From: Bradyrhizobium forestalis
GTDB lineage: Bacteria > Pseudomonadota > Alphaproteobacteria > Rhizobiales > Xanthobacteraceae
Assembly: GCF_002795245.1 (NCBI RefSeq)
Contig: NZ_PGVG01000053.1
Location: 1 to 41,932, forward strand
Reading direction: 5' to 3'
Length of the DNA stretch: 41,932 nucleotides
The notes under the pieces were generated by a model. That model was given only the letters and a program-made list of their open reading frames with translations. It was not told where the DNA came from and did no database searches. Below are positions 26,024-34,442 of this stretch, piece after piece. Both the position numbers and the translations under genes were made by a program. Positions within the stretch are counted from its first letter, which is position 1; the number at the start of each line of letters is the position of its first letter.

Positions 26024-27313
26024 CTAGAGCGAAGAGTCCTTATTGATCTCTTCGGTCCTGATACTGCCGACATTGCGTAGCGTTGGACTGAGACAAGCAT
26101 AGGCGAGTAGGGCGGCGAGCACAGCGGACTCCAGGAGAAATGGACCCGGAGCGAAAACCTCGTAGAGGCTCACCGCGAAAGGCGCGAAAAGCACATTCAC
26201 GCCATTGACCGCCCCGATAGCTCCAGCTACGCGCCCCTGGTCCTTCATCGGAACGGAAAGGGACGCACCGACGATAAAGCCTGGTCGGGCCAAGGCGAAG
26301 CCGAGGCTAGCAAGGGCATAGCCGATGATAGCGGTGGCATAGTTTGGCGAGAAAGCGATCAAGACGCTGCCGAGCGACGCCAATCCGGCACCCCATCGCA
26401 GGAGGACCTTCGGGGTCATGCGGAACACTGGGATGAGGCCCCATAACGCAAGTAAACTGGCGACGGCGCCGGCGACCATCGCAATCTCGATATGACCTTG
26501 AGCTATGCGCAGCAAGGCGGGGGAGGGGAGCTCAGGTAGCGCTTTGCTGGTTTTGTCGATAATCAGAAAACCCAATGTCTGTGCCAGCGCATTCTGGCAA
26601 ACGAAGAGCAGGAAGCCGTAAACGATGAAGGAGGCAAAGTTGGAATGGAGCCACAGCTGTTTACGCGGCTCCTTGTCACTGAGGAGCGGCTGCTTCGTCA
26701 GCAAGATCGGCTCCTCATCTAGATAGCGCGCGACGACGATCAGTATTGTCGTGGCGATCAGAGCAAAGGCGTACAGCGGTCCTGCCAATCCAAAAAAGCC
26801 AATGATGAAGAGTGGCGCCAGCACTGGGCCAACCACGGTGCCAAAGCTGGTTGCCCCAGCGATGCTCGACATCCAACGCGTGCGCTCGGCGGGGCAGGTG
26901 CGCTCCGCGATATAGGTTTGACTCGCAGGGCTGGTGGCCGAGCCGAAGAGCCCATAGAGCGCGCGACAGACCAGAAATAATCCGAAGACGATCGTGGGAG
27001 TTGCCAAATCGGCCAGGCCGGCGCTTACCACAAGGCCACAGAGCATCATAGAAACCGCGAATCCAGCCAGGCCGACGATCATGAGCGGCTTACGACCCCG
27101 CACATCCGATTGACGAGCCCAGAACGGCGAGGTTACAGCCCATAACAGGGAGGATAAAGAGAAAATGGCCGCCACCATCGAGTCTGCGATGCCGATCGAG
27201 CGGCCGATCGACGGAAGTACTGACTGCAAACCATTGTTACCCATCGCGGTAGCCATGGAGAGACAGAAGATGATAAGAAAGGGGCGGCGCGAAAGCCTGG
27301 GCACACCGGACAT
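26024..27313 (-). CDS. Major facilitator superfamily transporter
   Basis: This 429-residue inner-membrane protein has about 12 hydrophobic segments. The MFS loop 2-3 motif is visible as WARQSDVRGRKPLMIVG (about residues 65-81). A cytoplasmic hydrophilic loop of about 25 residues (DEEPILLTKQPLLSDKEP) lies between segments 6 and 7. It resembles drug/metabolite exporters or organic-acid permeases of the DHA type; direction and substrate cannot be read. It is on the same strand as the AbfD-like gene, with a 266-base gap plus the small ORF between them. Confidence 0.85.
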   Translation of the reverse strand: MSGVPRLSRRPFLIIFCLSMATAMGNNGLQSVLPSIGRSIGIADSMVAAIFSLSSLLWAVTSPFWARQSDVRGRKPLMIVGLAGFAVSMMLCGLVVSAGLADLATPTIVFGLFLVCRALYGLFGSATSPASQTYIAERTCPAERTRWMSSIAGATSFGTVVGPVLAPLFIIGFFGLAGPLYAFALIATTILIVVARYLDEEPILLTKQPLLSDKEPRKQLWLHSNFASFIVYGFLLFVCQNALAQTLGFLIIDKTSKALPELPSPALLRIAQGHIEIAMVAGAVASLLALWGLIPVFRMTPKVLLRWGAGLASLGSVLIAFSPNYATAIIGYALASLGFALARPGFIVGASLSVPMKDQGRVAGAIGAVNGVNVLFAPFAVSLYEVFAPGPFLLESAVLAALLAYACLSPTLRNVGSIRTEEINKDSSL

Positions 27314-27955
27314 AGGGCGTTTCTTTAATTGGCTGGAACTTAAGCGCTCGTTCGCCTGCGAAAGTATTCATCTGCCCAAGGCCGGCGAGCAACGAAGGCA
27401 AGACAACGAAAGCGCAGCTTACATGGGCTCTGCAGCCGAATTGTAGTTAGGATCGGCCTTTCTTGCAGAAGTTCGGCGTCCTCGCCGAAAATCAGCTGAA
27501 AGTCTGCGGGATCTGAATCCGAACTCGGCCGCGGATCGCCGGCTCAGATCGCTCTACGACACAAGCTCACGGCCATGTCTATGACTCATGAGCGCGGCCA
27601 TTAAAATCTTCGGAATGATAACGATCTCTCTCATCACCGAAATGCGATTGGCGAGTCTTGGAGGACTCTTCCCGTTGAAGATGTCATTTCCGATGGATTA
27701 TCCCCCACCGGTGGTGAGCCCGAAATTGTCGCTGCTAAACTTCGCTAAGAGCTCCGGTTGGCATTTCTACATTGAGACCTTGCAAAAGTTGCCAGAGGGC
27801 TGGGGCCCAACGAATCTTGAGCGCTGCATCTTTAAAAAGGCCGCCCAGCCCGCCACCTCTAAGCGCGGCGGGCGAGCCAAGGCCGCCAGTAACCTCCGGA
27901 GACGGGGCTGCAAGCAGAAAGCTGTGTCGTCCGTCGGCGGCCGGCACCTGTAGCA
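27314..27955. other. No recognisable gene
   Basis: This stretch holds the probable promoter of the leftward MFS gene and a 121-codon plus-strand frame (27588-27953) without a domain I know. It ends at the left end of the next IS relic. Confidence 0.4.
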
Positions 27956-28640
27956 GGCTGTTGAAAAGGGCGCGCCGCCGACCAGCGACGATGATTCATT
28001 GGCTCTGACAAGATTCGGCCATGGGGCGTGCGCCGCGGCGACAATCGAACAGGCGAGCTCTTCGGCTACGTCGAGACCTGGAGGGGCGGATGCGCCGCGA
28101 TCATCCGCTGCGAGCGATCCGGACGATTGTGAAGGAAGTGCTGTCGGTGCTGGAGCGCGAGTTTGCCGCGGTCCATTCGCCGATGGGACAGCCGTAGATC
28201 CCGCCGGAGAAGCTGCTGCGGGCGATGCACGTTATATTCGATCGATTCGGAGCGACTTCTGATGCAGCGGCTGGTATACGATATGCTGTTCCGCTGGTTC
28301 GTCAGAATTGGCGTCGACGAGGCCGTCTGAGACCATTCGGTGTTCTCGAAAATCCCCGACCGGCTACTGGAAGGGGACATCGCGGCCAAGTTCCTGGCGG
28401 CGGTACTGGCGCGGCCCGAGGTGAAGAAACTGCTGTCAAGCGATCACTTTTCGGTCGATGGCAAGCTGATCGAGGCTTGGGCCTCGATGAAGAACGTCAA
28501 ACCGAAGAACGGCTGTGGCGAGCCGCCGGCCCAACGCGGCGGGCGCAATGCCAGCGGACTTTCATGGCCAGAAACGCTCGAACGATACCCATGCTTCGAC
28601 CACCAATCCCGATGCCAGCTGCCGAGGTGACCTTCTCTTC
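27956..28640 (+). pseudogene. IS5-type transposase relic (second IS group), N-terminal half
   Basis: It begins with an IS-end-like sequence (caggctgttgaaaag, near 27956). It then reads in changing frames GELFGYV, RRDHPLRAIRTIVKEVLSVLEREFAAVHSP, PPEKLLRAMH, a stretch around YDMLFRWFVRIGVDEAV, and FSKIPDRLLEGDIAAKFLAAVLARPEVKKLLSSDHFSVDGKLIEAWASMKNV. This is the N-terminal half of an IS5-family transposase different from the one at 41833. In-frame stops (for example TAG at 28195-28197, TGA near 28328) and frameshifts make it dead. It stops at about 28625, where an opposed IS relic begins. Confidence 0.82.
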
Positions 28641-28965
28641 AAATGTACGATGATGGGCTCTGTCGAGGCCCTTGATGGCCGCATGCAACAGCTTGGTATC
28701 GAACAGAAAGTTGGCGGCCTTCGGCTGCACACTGGTGTTCATGAGGTCCTAACCGCGCGCCCCGTGTAACACCCTTGGGCTCTAGGCCGGAGACAGCTCC
28801 AGCGCTTGTCGCCGAGTCGATTGCGTCAATGGCTTGGGTCGCTTCGTGCGGGAGGGCATGCTGGCAGAACTCTTCGCCGGTGAAGAATGAAAATACGGGT
28901 CGAGCATCCAACCCTCGCATGCCCCTCATCCTGGGGATTCCAGTCGCCTGGGCGATGTCATGAGA
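28640..28965 (-). pseudogene. IS5-type transposase relic, N-terminal part, opposite strand
   Basis: The minus strand reads FFTGEEFCQHALPHEATQAID and, after a frame change, MNTSVQPKAANFLFDTKLLH and AIKGLDR. These match the internal blocks 'YFTGEEFFQHE', 'DTTVQPKA', 'DAKLLHAAIKGLNR' of the same IS5 group that starts at 41833. It abuts the plus-strand IS relic, indicating nested insertion or deletion between two IS copies. Confidence 0.72.
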
Positions 28966-28998
28966 CTTTGAAGGCCTTGACTGCGGGACGGTTTCGGC

Positions 28999-29620
28999 CT
29001 AGCCAACCTCCTTCTGAACTCTGGCCGATGAGCCTGGATCAGCGGTCACTCCTGTACGGGAGGCGTCGGATCTCTGTTTGGCCGCGTGACGTATCGCGGC
29101 AACAAGCTGCTCGGCAGGGTCGGGCTGTAATCCTTTGATGCTGTTGCCGCTTTCTGTGAATAGGCGAATTGATCCACCGTGTCGGAAAGCGCTGTAGTCG
29201 ACGCGGGAAAGCTCCTCGTCGTCCGCCAGGATCTGATCTGCGGCCGCTACGAGGCGGCGGACGTCATGTTCGCGCTCGATCGCCTCGATCTCCGAGAGGC
29301 GATATGGCTTTAGATCGCGCAGACCGTAAGCGCGCCACGCGAAAGGCTTCATCGAAAACGATACCCTGCGCGACACTCGCCGGGTCACGGGCGGTAACGT
29401 TTCGAATGTTTCGACGACCTCGCGGCCGGCCTCAGTTGTACGGAATGAAGCGCCCTTTGGCGCGGCCGTAAGTTCGACCCACCCAAACCGCATCATGCGC
29501 AGCTGGTCTCACTGATCAGGCGGGCCGGGATCCGCGCAACCTTCGCCAGTTCACCGGTGTTGGTGGGTCGACCGGCAATGCCCACAGGATTAGGAGATCA
29601 ACCCCGCTCCAATGACGTCT
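28999..29620 (-). pseudogene. Unidentified, winged-helix-like gene, probably frameshifted
   Basis: A 165-codon minus-strand frame (29496 to 28999) looks coding: a short strand-turn opening (MMRFGWVELTAAPKG, FRTTEAGREVVETFE) followed by basic and acidic helices. Upstream, with one or two frame changes, the DNA reads LLILWAL, GRPTNTGELAKVARIP, which would supply the recognition helix of a winged-helix fold. No family is recognised. The protein may be a decayed plasmid or phage-type DNA-binding protein. Confidence 0.4.
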
Positions 29621-29705
29621 TTTGTCGACGCAAACCCTGAGGCGGGCAAGCTTGACCGGCACGGCAATACGCACCACGTTGTGACCGCTCATTATCTTGT
29701 GTCCG

Positions 29706-30592
29706 TCAGGAGCCAGGCCACCGGTACCAGCTCGTCAGCGTCGCCCCATCGTGGAGCGTTTCTTCCGCCGACTGGTCGAACACCTCCGAGATTTTCGCGA
29801 GGAATGCCGGTACGCTGCGGTTGTCTGTCTTGTGGCGCCGATATCGCCGTCCCTGGACGCGCAAGAATCCCACGCTGCCAACGATGATGAGCTTCAATTT
29901 GGCCCGCAGAGCCTCTTCGATCGCGCGCCCCAGGCCTTCGACCTGCTCGTTGTAGGAAGAGAGAACAGCCCTCGTCACCGGTTCGTCCGTTTTTTTGGTG
30001 GCGGCTTTCAGCATTGCAGTACGGAAAATACGGCCTGCAACTCCGCGGGATTGTGATAAGTTAGACGGTGCTCGCCAGCTCTGCCCACACGTTGCACATA
30101 GGGAAGATCACGATCGGGAAAAAAGGTAAGCCCCGTTTGCAATCGTGAACGGAGGCTGCTCACTGAAGAATTCTGCCTCGCGGTCTTCCGGAGTCTGGAG
30201 CGTTCCGTCTGAGCAGCACCCGGAAACTCGATCGTAGAATGCATGCAGTGCTGCTGCAGGAGTTCGGGCGCGGCGCGACGCCGACGCTGGGCGAATCGAT
30301 GTTGCCGTTCGAGCTCGCTGGTGACCAGACTTTCGAACAGCAACAGCATGCGCGATGATCGAGTGAACCTCGAGCGAAGGGCGCAAACCAACGTCGCGTC
30401 GCAGATTGAGCGCAAAGCCGAAAACCGCCACAATTCGCCATTCATTGAATAAATTCGGCGACTCGGGGCCACTTTGCGGGGGCTTCGAATCACCTCTCGC
30501 TTTATGATTTCTGAGAATACCCGCTGGGTCTGCCATCGCGGCCGCTCTGCATGCGCGACTAGGCGCATATTCTTCCCAACCGAAGGACACAT
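29706..30592 (-). other. Decayed or unknown minus-strand coding-like region
   Basis: Two minus-strand frames abut: one ending at 30008 and one starting at ATG 30014 (MLKAATKKTDEP onward), with the TGA of the first just inside the second (ATGCTGA). The second includes LSSYNEQVEGLGRAIEEALRAKLKLIIVGSVGFLRVQGRRY, which looks like real helical and strand sequence. No family is recognised and the flanking frames are interrupted, so I treat the area as probable gene remnants. Confidence 0.3.
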
Positions 30593-30594
30593 CC

Positions 30595-31356
30595 ATGTCA
30601 GCTCTGAACCCCTGTTTAGGCATTCTCGATTTCCAGCAGGAGCCCAGCTGGGTTCGGTCTACGCCGCGCCCCGGTTCCCTGATGAGCTCGGAGACCTACA
30701 ACCTCCCGGTCATCATCGAAGAGGTTCCGGGTGCGACCGTCGATCGCGTCATGCGCGGCGACCGCGCGCTGCTCCCGGCCTATGTCGCGTCGGCCCGCAA
30801 ACTCGTCGAGCGTGGTGCGGTCGCCATTACTTCGAACTGCGGTTTTGCCGTCCGCTTCCAGGCCCCGGTGGCCGAGGCCGTGAATGTCCCCGTGATCCTC
30901 TCGACGCTGGTATTGCTGCCTTCGATGCTGCGACAGTATCCGGAGAGCGCGATGATCGGCATCGGCACGTTCGACTCGACATCTTTCGCCGAAGACCTGC
31001 TTGTTGGCGTCGATCCTGCAGACCGCCAGCGGGTGGTTGTGGGTGGCATCGAGGGCGGCCACAATTTGCGCAATGCCGCACTGGGCAAGGCAACACCGCC
31101 CGAACAGCTGGAAGAAGACGTGGCGGCCCTCATCGCGCGAATGCTTGCCGCAAAACCGCAGATCCGCGCACTGCTGTTCACGTGCACGAACTTTCCGGTG
31201 ATAACGCCAGCGATTCGCGCGCGCTTTGGGCTGCCGATCTACGATATCACGACCTGCGGAAGGCTGACGCTCGAGTCTGCGGTATCTGCCGGGCTGGTGC
31301 ACGCACCCGCTTCGTCCGCCCGAAGAAGGCCAAACCAGCAGTCGACCACCGAGTGA
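30595..31356 (+). CDS. Asp/Glu racemase-family protein (copy 2)
   Basis: This 253-residue paralogue of the protein at 6464 has the catalytic-type cysteines Cys82 (TSNCGF) and Cys197 (LFTCTNF). Shared blocks include LVERGAVAITS, VNVPVI, LLPSMLRQ, GGIEGG and LPIYDITTCGRLT. GAAGGA lies about 10 bases before ATG 30595. Its C-terminal tail (about 20 residues rich in Ala, Arg, Gln) is longer than in copy 1. It lies just upstream of a broken IclR regulator and solute-binding protein copy 3. Family members include amino-acid racemases, hydantoin racemase and arylmalonate decarboxylase or maleate isomerase; which applies cannot be told. Confidence 0.87.
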   Translation: MSALNPCLGILDFQQEPSWVRSTPRPGSLMSSETYNLPVIIEEVPGATVDRVMRGDRALLPAYVASARKLVERGAVAITSNCGFAVRFQAPVAEAVNVPVILSTLVLLPSMLRQYPESAMIGIGTFDSTSFAEDLLVGVDPADRQRVVVGGIEGGHNLRNAALGKATPPEQLEEDVAALIARMLAAKPQIRALLFTCTNFPVITPAIRARFGLPIYDITTCGRLTLESAVSAGLVHAPASSARRRPNQQSTTE

Positions 31357-31432
31357 CGCGCCGTCCTGCCCACGGAGATGACCGGGGCAGTAATGCTGGT
31401 GTACGCTCAGGGCGTTGCATGGTCCTGCTCAG

Positions 31433-32299
31433 ATGGCAAAACGGAAAATACCTGCAACGCGCGTCGCGAAACAGCCACGTGAAGCAAACGCAGAGCGCAA
31501 TCAAGTCACAGCGCTCGCGCGCGGTCTTGCGATCCTTCGCTGCTTCACCAGGACCCGGCCCGAGCTGGGGAGCACCGAGATTGCGCGGCTGACGTGCCTT
31601 CCGCAGCCGACGGTTTGGCGGCTTTGCCAGACACTGGTGCAGTCCGGTTTTCTTTCAGCTGCTTCCGATGGGCTCCGGTTTCGGCTCGGAGCGGCAGTGC
31701 TCGAACTGGGTTTCATCGTGCCTTCGACGGTCGACATTCTTGAAGAAGTGCAGCCACGGATGAAGCAGATCGCGAGAACCTACGGCGCAGAAATCGCCAT
31801 CGCCGGTCGAGACGCTCTTGACATGGTCTGCCTCGAGCGATGGACGGCAGGTTCTCTCAGTTCCATGAATCCTTCCCGCCGATTGTACAGACGGCGCTTG
31901 GCTGGGCCTATGTCGCGGCACTTTACGCGCTTGCGAGAGAAGCCGTACTCAAGGCGTTGAGGCGCGCGGAACCCGGAACATGGCCTGCAGTCCAGCGCCG
32001 CCTCGGCGAGGCAATTCGGGAGTACGAGCGCAAGGGATTCGTAATGGGATACGGAATGACCCGGGACGTCACCCAACTTGCTGTGCCGATCGTGTCTGAC
32101 ACTCATGCCCAAGTGCTTGTCATCGGTTGCAGCTGCCCTAGAGGAATGTAGAGGAATGCTTTCCGCAGTGCGATTCGAAAACCAAATCGCACCCAACCTA
32201 ATTGATCTCGCGAGGGTACTCGGGTCTGCGTTGTCGAATCCGCTCCAGGACAGGATTGCAGTCGCATTCCGGACCCGGTTCCTGTTCGAAGAAAGATGA
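31433..32299 (+). pseudogene. IclR-family transcriptional regulator, frameshifted
   Basis: The first frame encodes the N-terminal winged helix (ALARGLAILRCFTR, GSTEIARLTCLPQPTVWRLCQTLVQSGFL) and the start of the ligand-binding domain, up to IAGRDALDMVCLER. Near 31838 the reading moves to another frame (GRFSQFHESFPPIVQTALGWAYVAAL, continuing to VLVIGC). It then stops at TAG 32149 inside a perfect 10-base tandem duplication (tagaggaatg at 32139-32148 and 32149-32158). Removing one copy restores GMLSAVRFENQIAPNLIDLA to the stop at 32299. Both lesions truncate the effector domain, so the regulator is probably inactive unless the N-terminal part alone still binds DNA. ATG 31433 is the likely start. 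Confidence 0.85.
32139..32158 (+). repeat. 10-bp tandem duplication inside the IclR gene
   Basis: tagaggaatg occurs twice in direct tandem. The second copy introduces a TAG stop and shifts the frame. This is a typical slipped-strand duplication. Confidence 0.9.
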
Positions 32300-32435
32300 T
32301 CGACCTGCGGTCGAGCGTCTTGCCGGCTGAGCGCGCCGAAATGCGCTCACTTCATCGCCGTCACTGCAGATAGTCTGCGCCAGACCCTCATAAAAGCTGA
32401 GGAACTGCGCAGTGCGTCAAATAATATCAGCCAGC

Positions 32436-32463
32436 ATGAATAAAGAAATTCATCCAGTGAATT
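32436..32463. promoter_or_regulatory. Overlapping AT-rich inverted repeats upstream of solute-binding protein copy 3
   Basis: ATGAAT (32436-32441) pairs with ATTCAT (32448-32453), and AATTCA (32447-32452) pairs with TGAATT (32458-32463), giving three overlapping half-sites about 70-100 bases before ATG 32535. The AT-rich patch in GC-rich surroundings suits a promoter/operator, and the neighbouring IclR gene is the obvious candidate regulator. Confidence 0.4.
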
Positions 32464-32534
32464 AGCGATAACGGGATCTGCATTACCGATGTTGATCCTC
32501 CCATAGCGAACACCTTTCGCGAGAGGAGACCCGT

Positions 32535-33668
32535 ATGACCGATCAGAAGTTCAATACTGCCGCGCCGGACGGGCCGACGCGCCGCTCCTTGCTGCAATCA
32601 GCAGCCGCTGTACTCACCTTCCCGATGATCGCGACAAGCGCCAAGTCTGCTGGACAGGACAAGCTTGCCGGCAGTGGCGAGGTGGTCGTCTTTAGCTACG
32701 GCGGTTCCTACGCCGCCGCAGTACGCGAACACATTTTCGATCCGTTCACGAACGCGACTGGAATCAAAGTGGTTGAAGTGACTGCGGACGTTGCTGGACC
32801 TCAGTCCAAAGCAATGTTCAAAGCCGGTCGCGTCGATTGGGATCTTGTTATCTTGTACGGCACAGAACACAGTGAGTTGGGCGGCGACGGTATGCTTCTG
32901 CCGATCGATTACACTCTTTGGGATCAAGAATCGCTGGAAGGAGTGCCGGCGCGGGCTCGTGGCAAGGACCGGGTCGTCTTGTACCGTTCCTCCATTGTGC
33001 TCACTTACGGTGAACGCAGCTTCCCGAACGGTGGTCCGACAAGTTGGGTGGATTTCTGGGACATCAAGAAGTTTCCTGGGCCACGCGGTCTCAGGCAGAC
33101 CTATACATCCCTCTATAGCGCATTGCTCGCAGATGGCGTCGCTCATGCGGATATGTTTCCTCTGACGGACGAAAAAGTCGACCGCGCGTTCAAGAAACTG
33201 AACGAACTCAAACCGCACATTCCAAAGTGGTGGTCTGCCAATCCGGATAACCTCCTTATCCAAGGCGAATACGCGGTGTCGAGCACATTTGACGGCGCCA
33301 CCATCAGGGCCATCCGAAAGGGCGCGCCGCTCAAATTTGTTTGGGATGTCGCGGCTTCCAATGCCAATTACAACGCAATTCTGAAAGGCGGGCCCAACAC
33401 GCTCAACGCGCAGAAGCTGATCGCGTACCAGAACCGCGCCGAAGTTACTGCGAGATACACATCGGCTCTAGGCTACGTCGGACAAAATCGAAATCAGTTG
33501 AAGTACTTGACAGCAGATGCTGCTGAGATGTTGCGGGGGCTTCAAAGTGCCGAGGCTGCATCGAAGGTCGTCTACGTGGATGACGACTGGATGAATGCAA
33601 GGCGCCCCGATGGCAAGATGAACTCGGAACACATTGAAGAGCGGTGGCTGGCGTGGTTGACACAATGA
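32535..33668 (+). CDS. Tat-exported PotD-like ABC transporter solute-binding protein (copy 3)
   Basis: This 377-residue paralogue of the proteins at 1716 and 15569 is the most divergent of the three. The twin-arginine motif PTRRSLLQS is followed by a hydrophobic stretch and probable cleavage before QDKLAGSGEVVVFSYGG. It shares PIDYTLWDQESL, VDFWDIKKFPGPRGL, KLNELKPHIPKWW, ILKGGPN and the C-terminal EERWLAW. AGAGGAG lies about 8 bases before ATG 32535. The stop overlaps the start of the downstream SDR gene (ATGA), so it heads the carnitine-type operon. The ligand may be carnitine or an analogue by context; no permease or ATPase gene is present. Confidence 0.9.
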   Translation: MTDQKFNTAAPDGPTRRSLLQSAAAVLTFPMIATSAKSAGQDKLAGSGEVVVFSYGGSYAAAVREHIFDPFTNATGIKVVEVTADVAGPQSKAMFKAGRVDWDLVILYGTEHSELGGDGMLLPIDYTLWDQESLEGVPARARGKDRVVLYRSSIVLTYGERSFPNGGPTSWVDFWDIKKFPGPRGLRQTYTSLYSALLADGVAHADMFPLTDEKVDRAFKKLNELKPHIPKWWSANPDNLLIQGEYAVSSTFDGATIRAIRKGAPLKFVWDVAASNANYNAILKGGPNTLNAQKLIAYQNRAEVTARYTSALGYVGQNRNQLKYLTADAAEMLRGLQSAEAASKVVYVDDDWMNARRPDGKMNSEHIEERWLAWLTQ

Positions 33669-34402
33669 GCGTTGCCGCTGACGAGCCCCTGCATGGTAGG
33701 GTAGCACTCGTCACGGGAGCGGCAGGCGGACTAGGTGCGGCGATCGCAACCGAACTGCGTGCAGGCGATGCGGACGTCCATGGCGCGGACATCGCGGGCA
33801 AAGGAGGCGTTTTCCATGTCGAACCCTCCACTTCGGAAGGAAGCCGTCGAATGGTTCCGCGCGTCCTGGAGGCAAGCGGGCGACTCGACATCGTGATGTT
33901 AAACGCAGGATGCCAATTTGTCGCTCCCCTGCACGCAATTTCCCGACGAGGCCCGGGTTCGGCTTCGGTCGGTCATGCTGGACGGTCCTTTCTATACCTT
34001 GAAGGCAGCATGGGAGTCGCTGACGAAACAACCCGGCGGGCGCGTCGCGGTCACAGCGTCAGTGTCTGGGGCTGTCGGGAAGGTCGCCTATACATCTGCA
34101 AAGCACGGCGTCATGGGCCTGGTGCGCGTCGCAGCGAAAGAAGGAGTCCAGCATGGCCTCGCCGCCAATGCCGTTCCGCCGGGCTGGATGGACACAGGCC
34201 TGATGCGCGGCCAGCTCGACGAAGTTGCGGCGAAAAAAGAGATCAGCACCGAAGAGGTCATTGCCCAGTTCGCGCATACCAGCCGTGGGATCGCTTTGTC
34301 GACGTAAGCGAATTCGCCGCAACGATCGGCTTTCTTTCAAGCCCTGCCGCTTACGCTATCAACGGCGTATGCCTCCCCATCGACTTGGGCGCGACAGCAT
34401 GA
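33665..34402 (+). pseudogene. Short-chain dehydrogenase/reductase with two compensating frameshifts
   Basis: The first frame gives the Rossmann motif VTGAAGGLGAAIA and LDIVMLNAGCQFVAPLH. Near 33940 the sense reading moves to another frame (FPDEARVRLRSVMLDGPFYTLKAAW), which includes the catalytic Ser (VTASVSG) and YTSAK. Near 34277 it returns to the first frame for RFVDVSEFAATIGFLSSP and NGVCLPIDLG. The whole would be a normal SDR of about 245 residues, in the 3-hydroxybutyrate dehydrogenase-like branch. As written the first frame stays open to the end but encodes nonsense in the middle, so it is probably inactive, unless the shifts are sequencing errors. It overlaps the stop of the solute-binding gene by four bases. 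Confidence 0.85.
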
Positions 34403-34442
34403 CGATCACTCCTATCGACTTTCATAAAGAGGGCAAACAGCA

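Noticed and set aside
30474..31592. 372-codon plus-strand open frame
   Set aside because: Arg/Gly-rich out-of-frame reading across the racemase-family and IclR genes; no domain.
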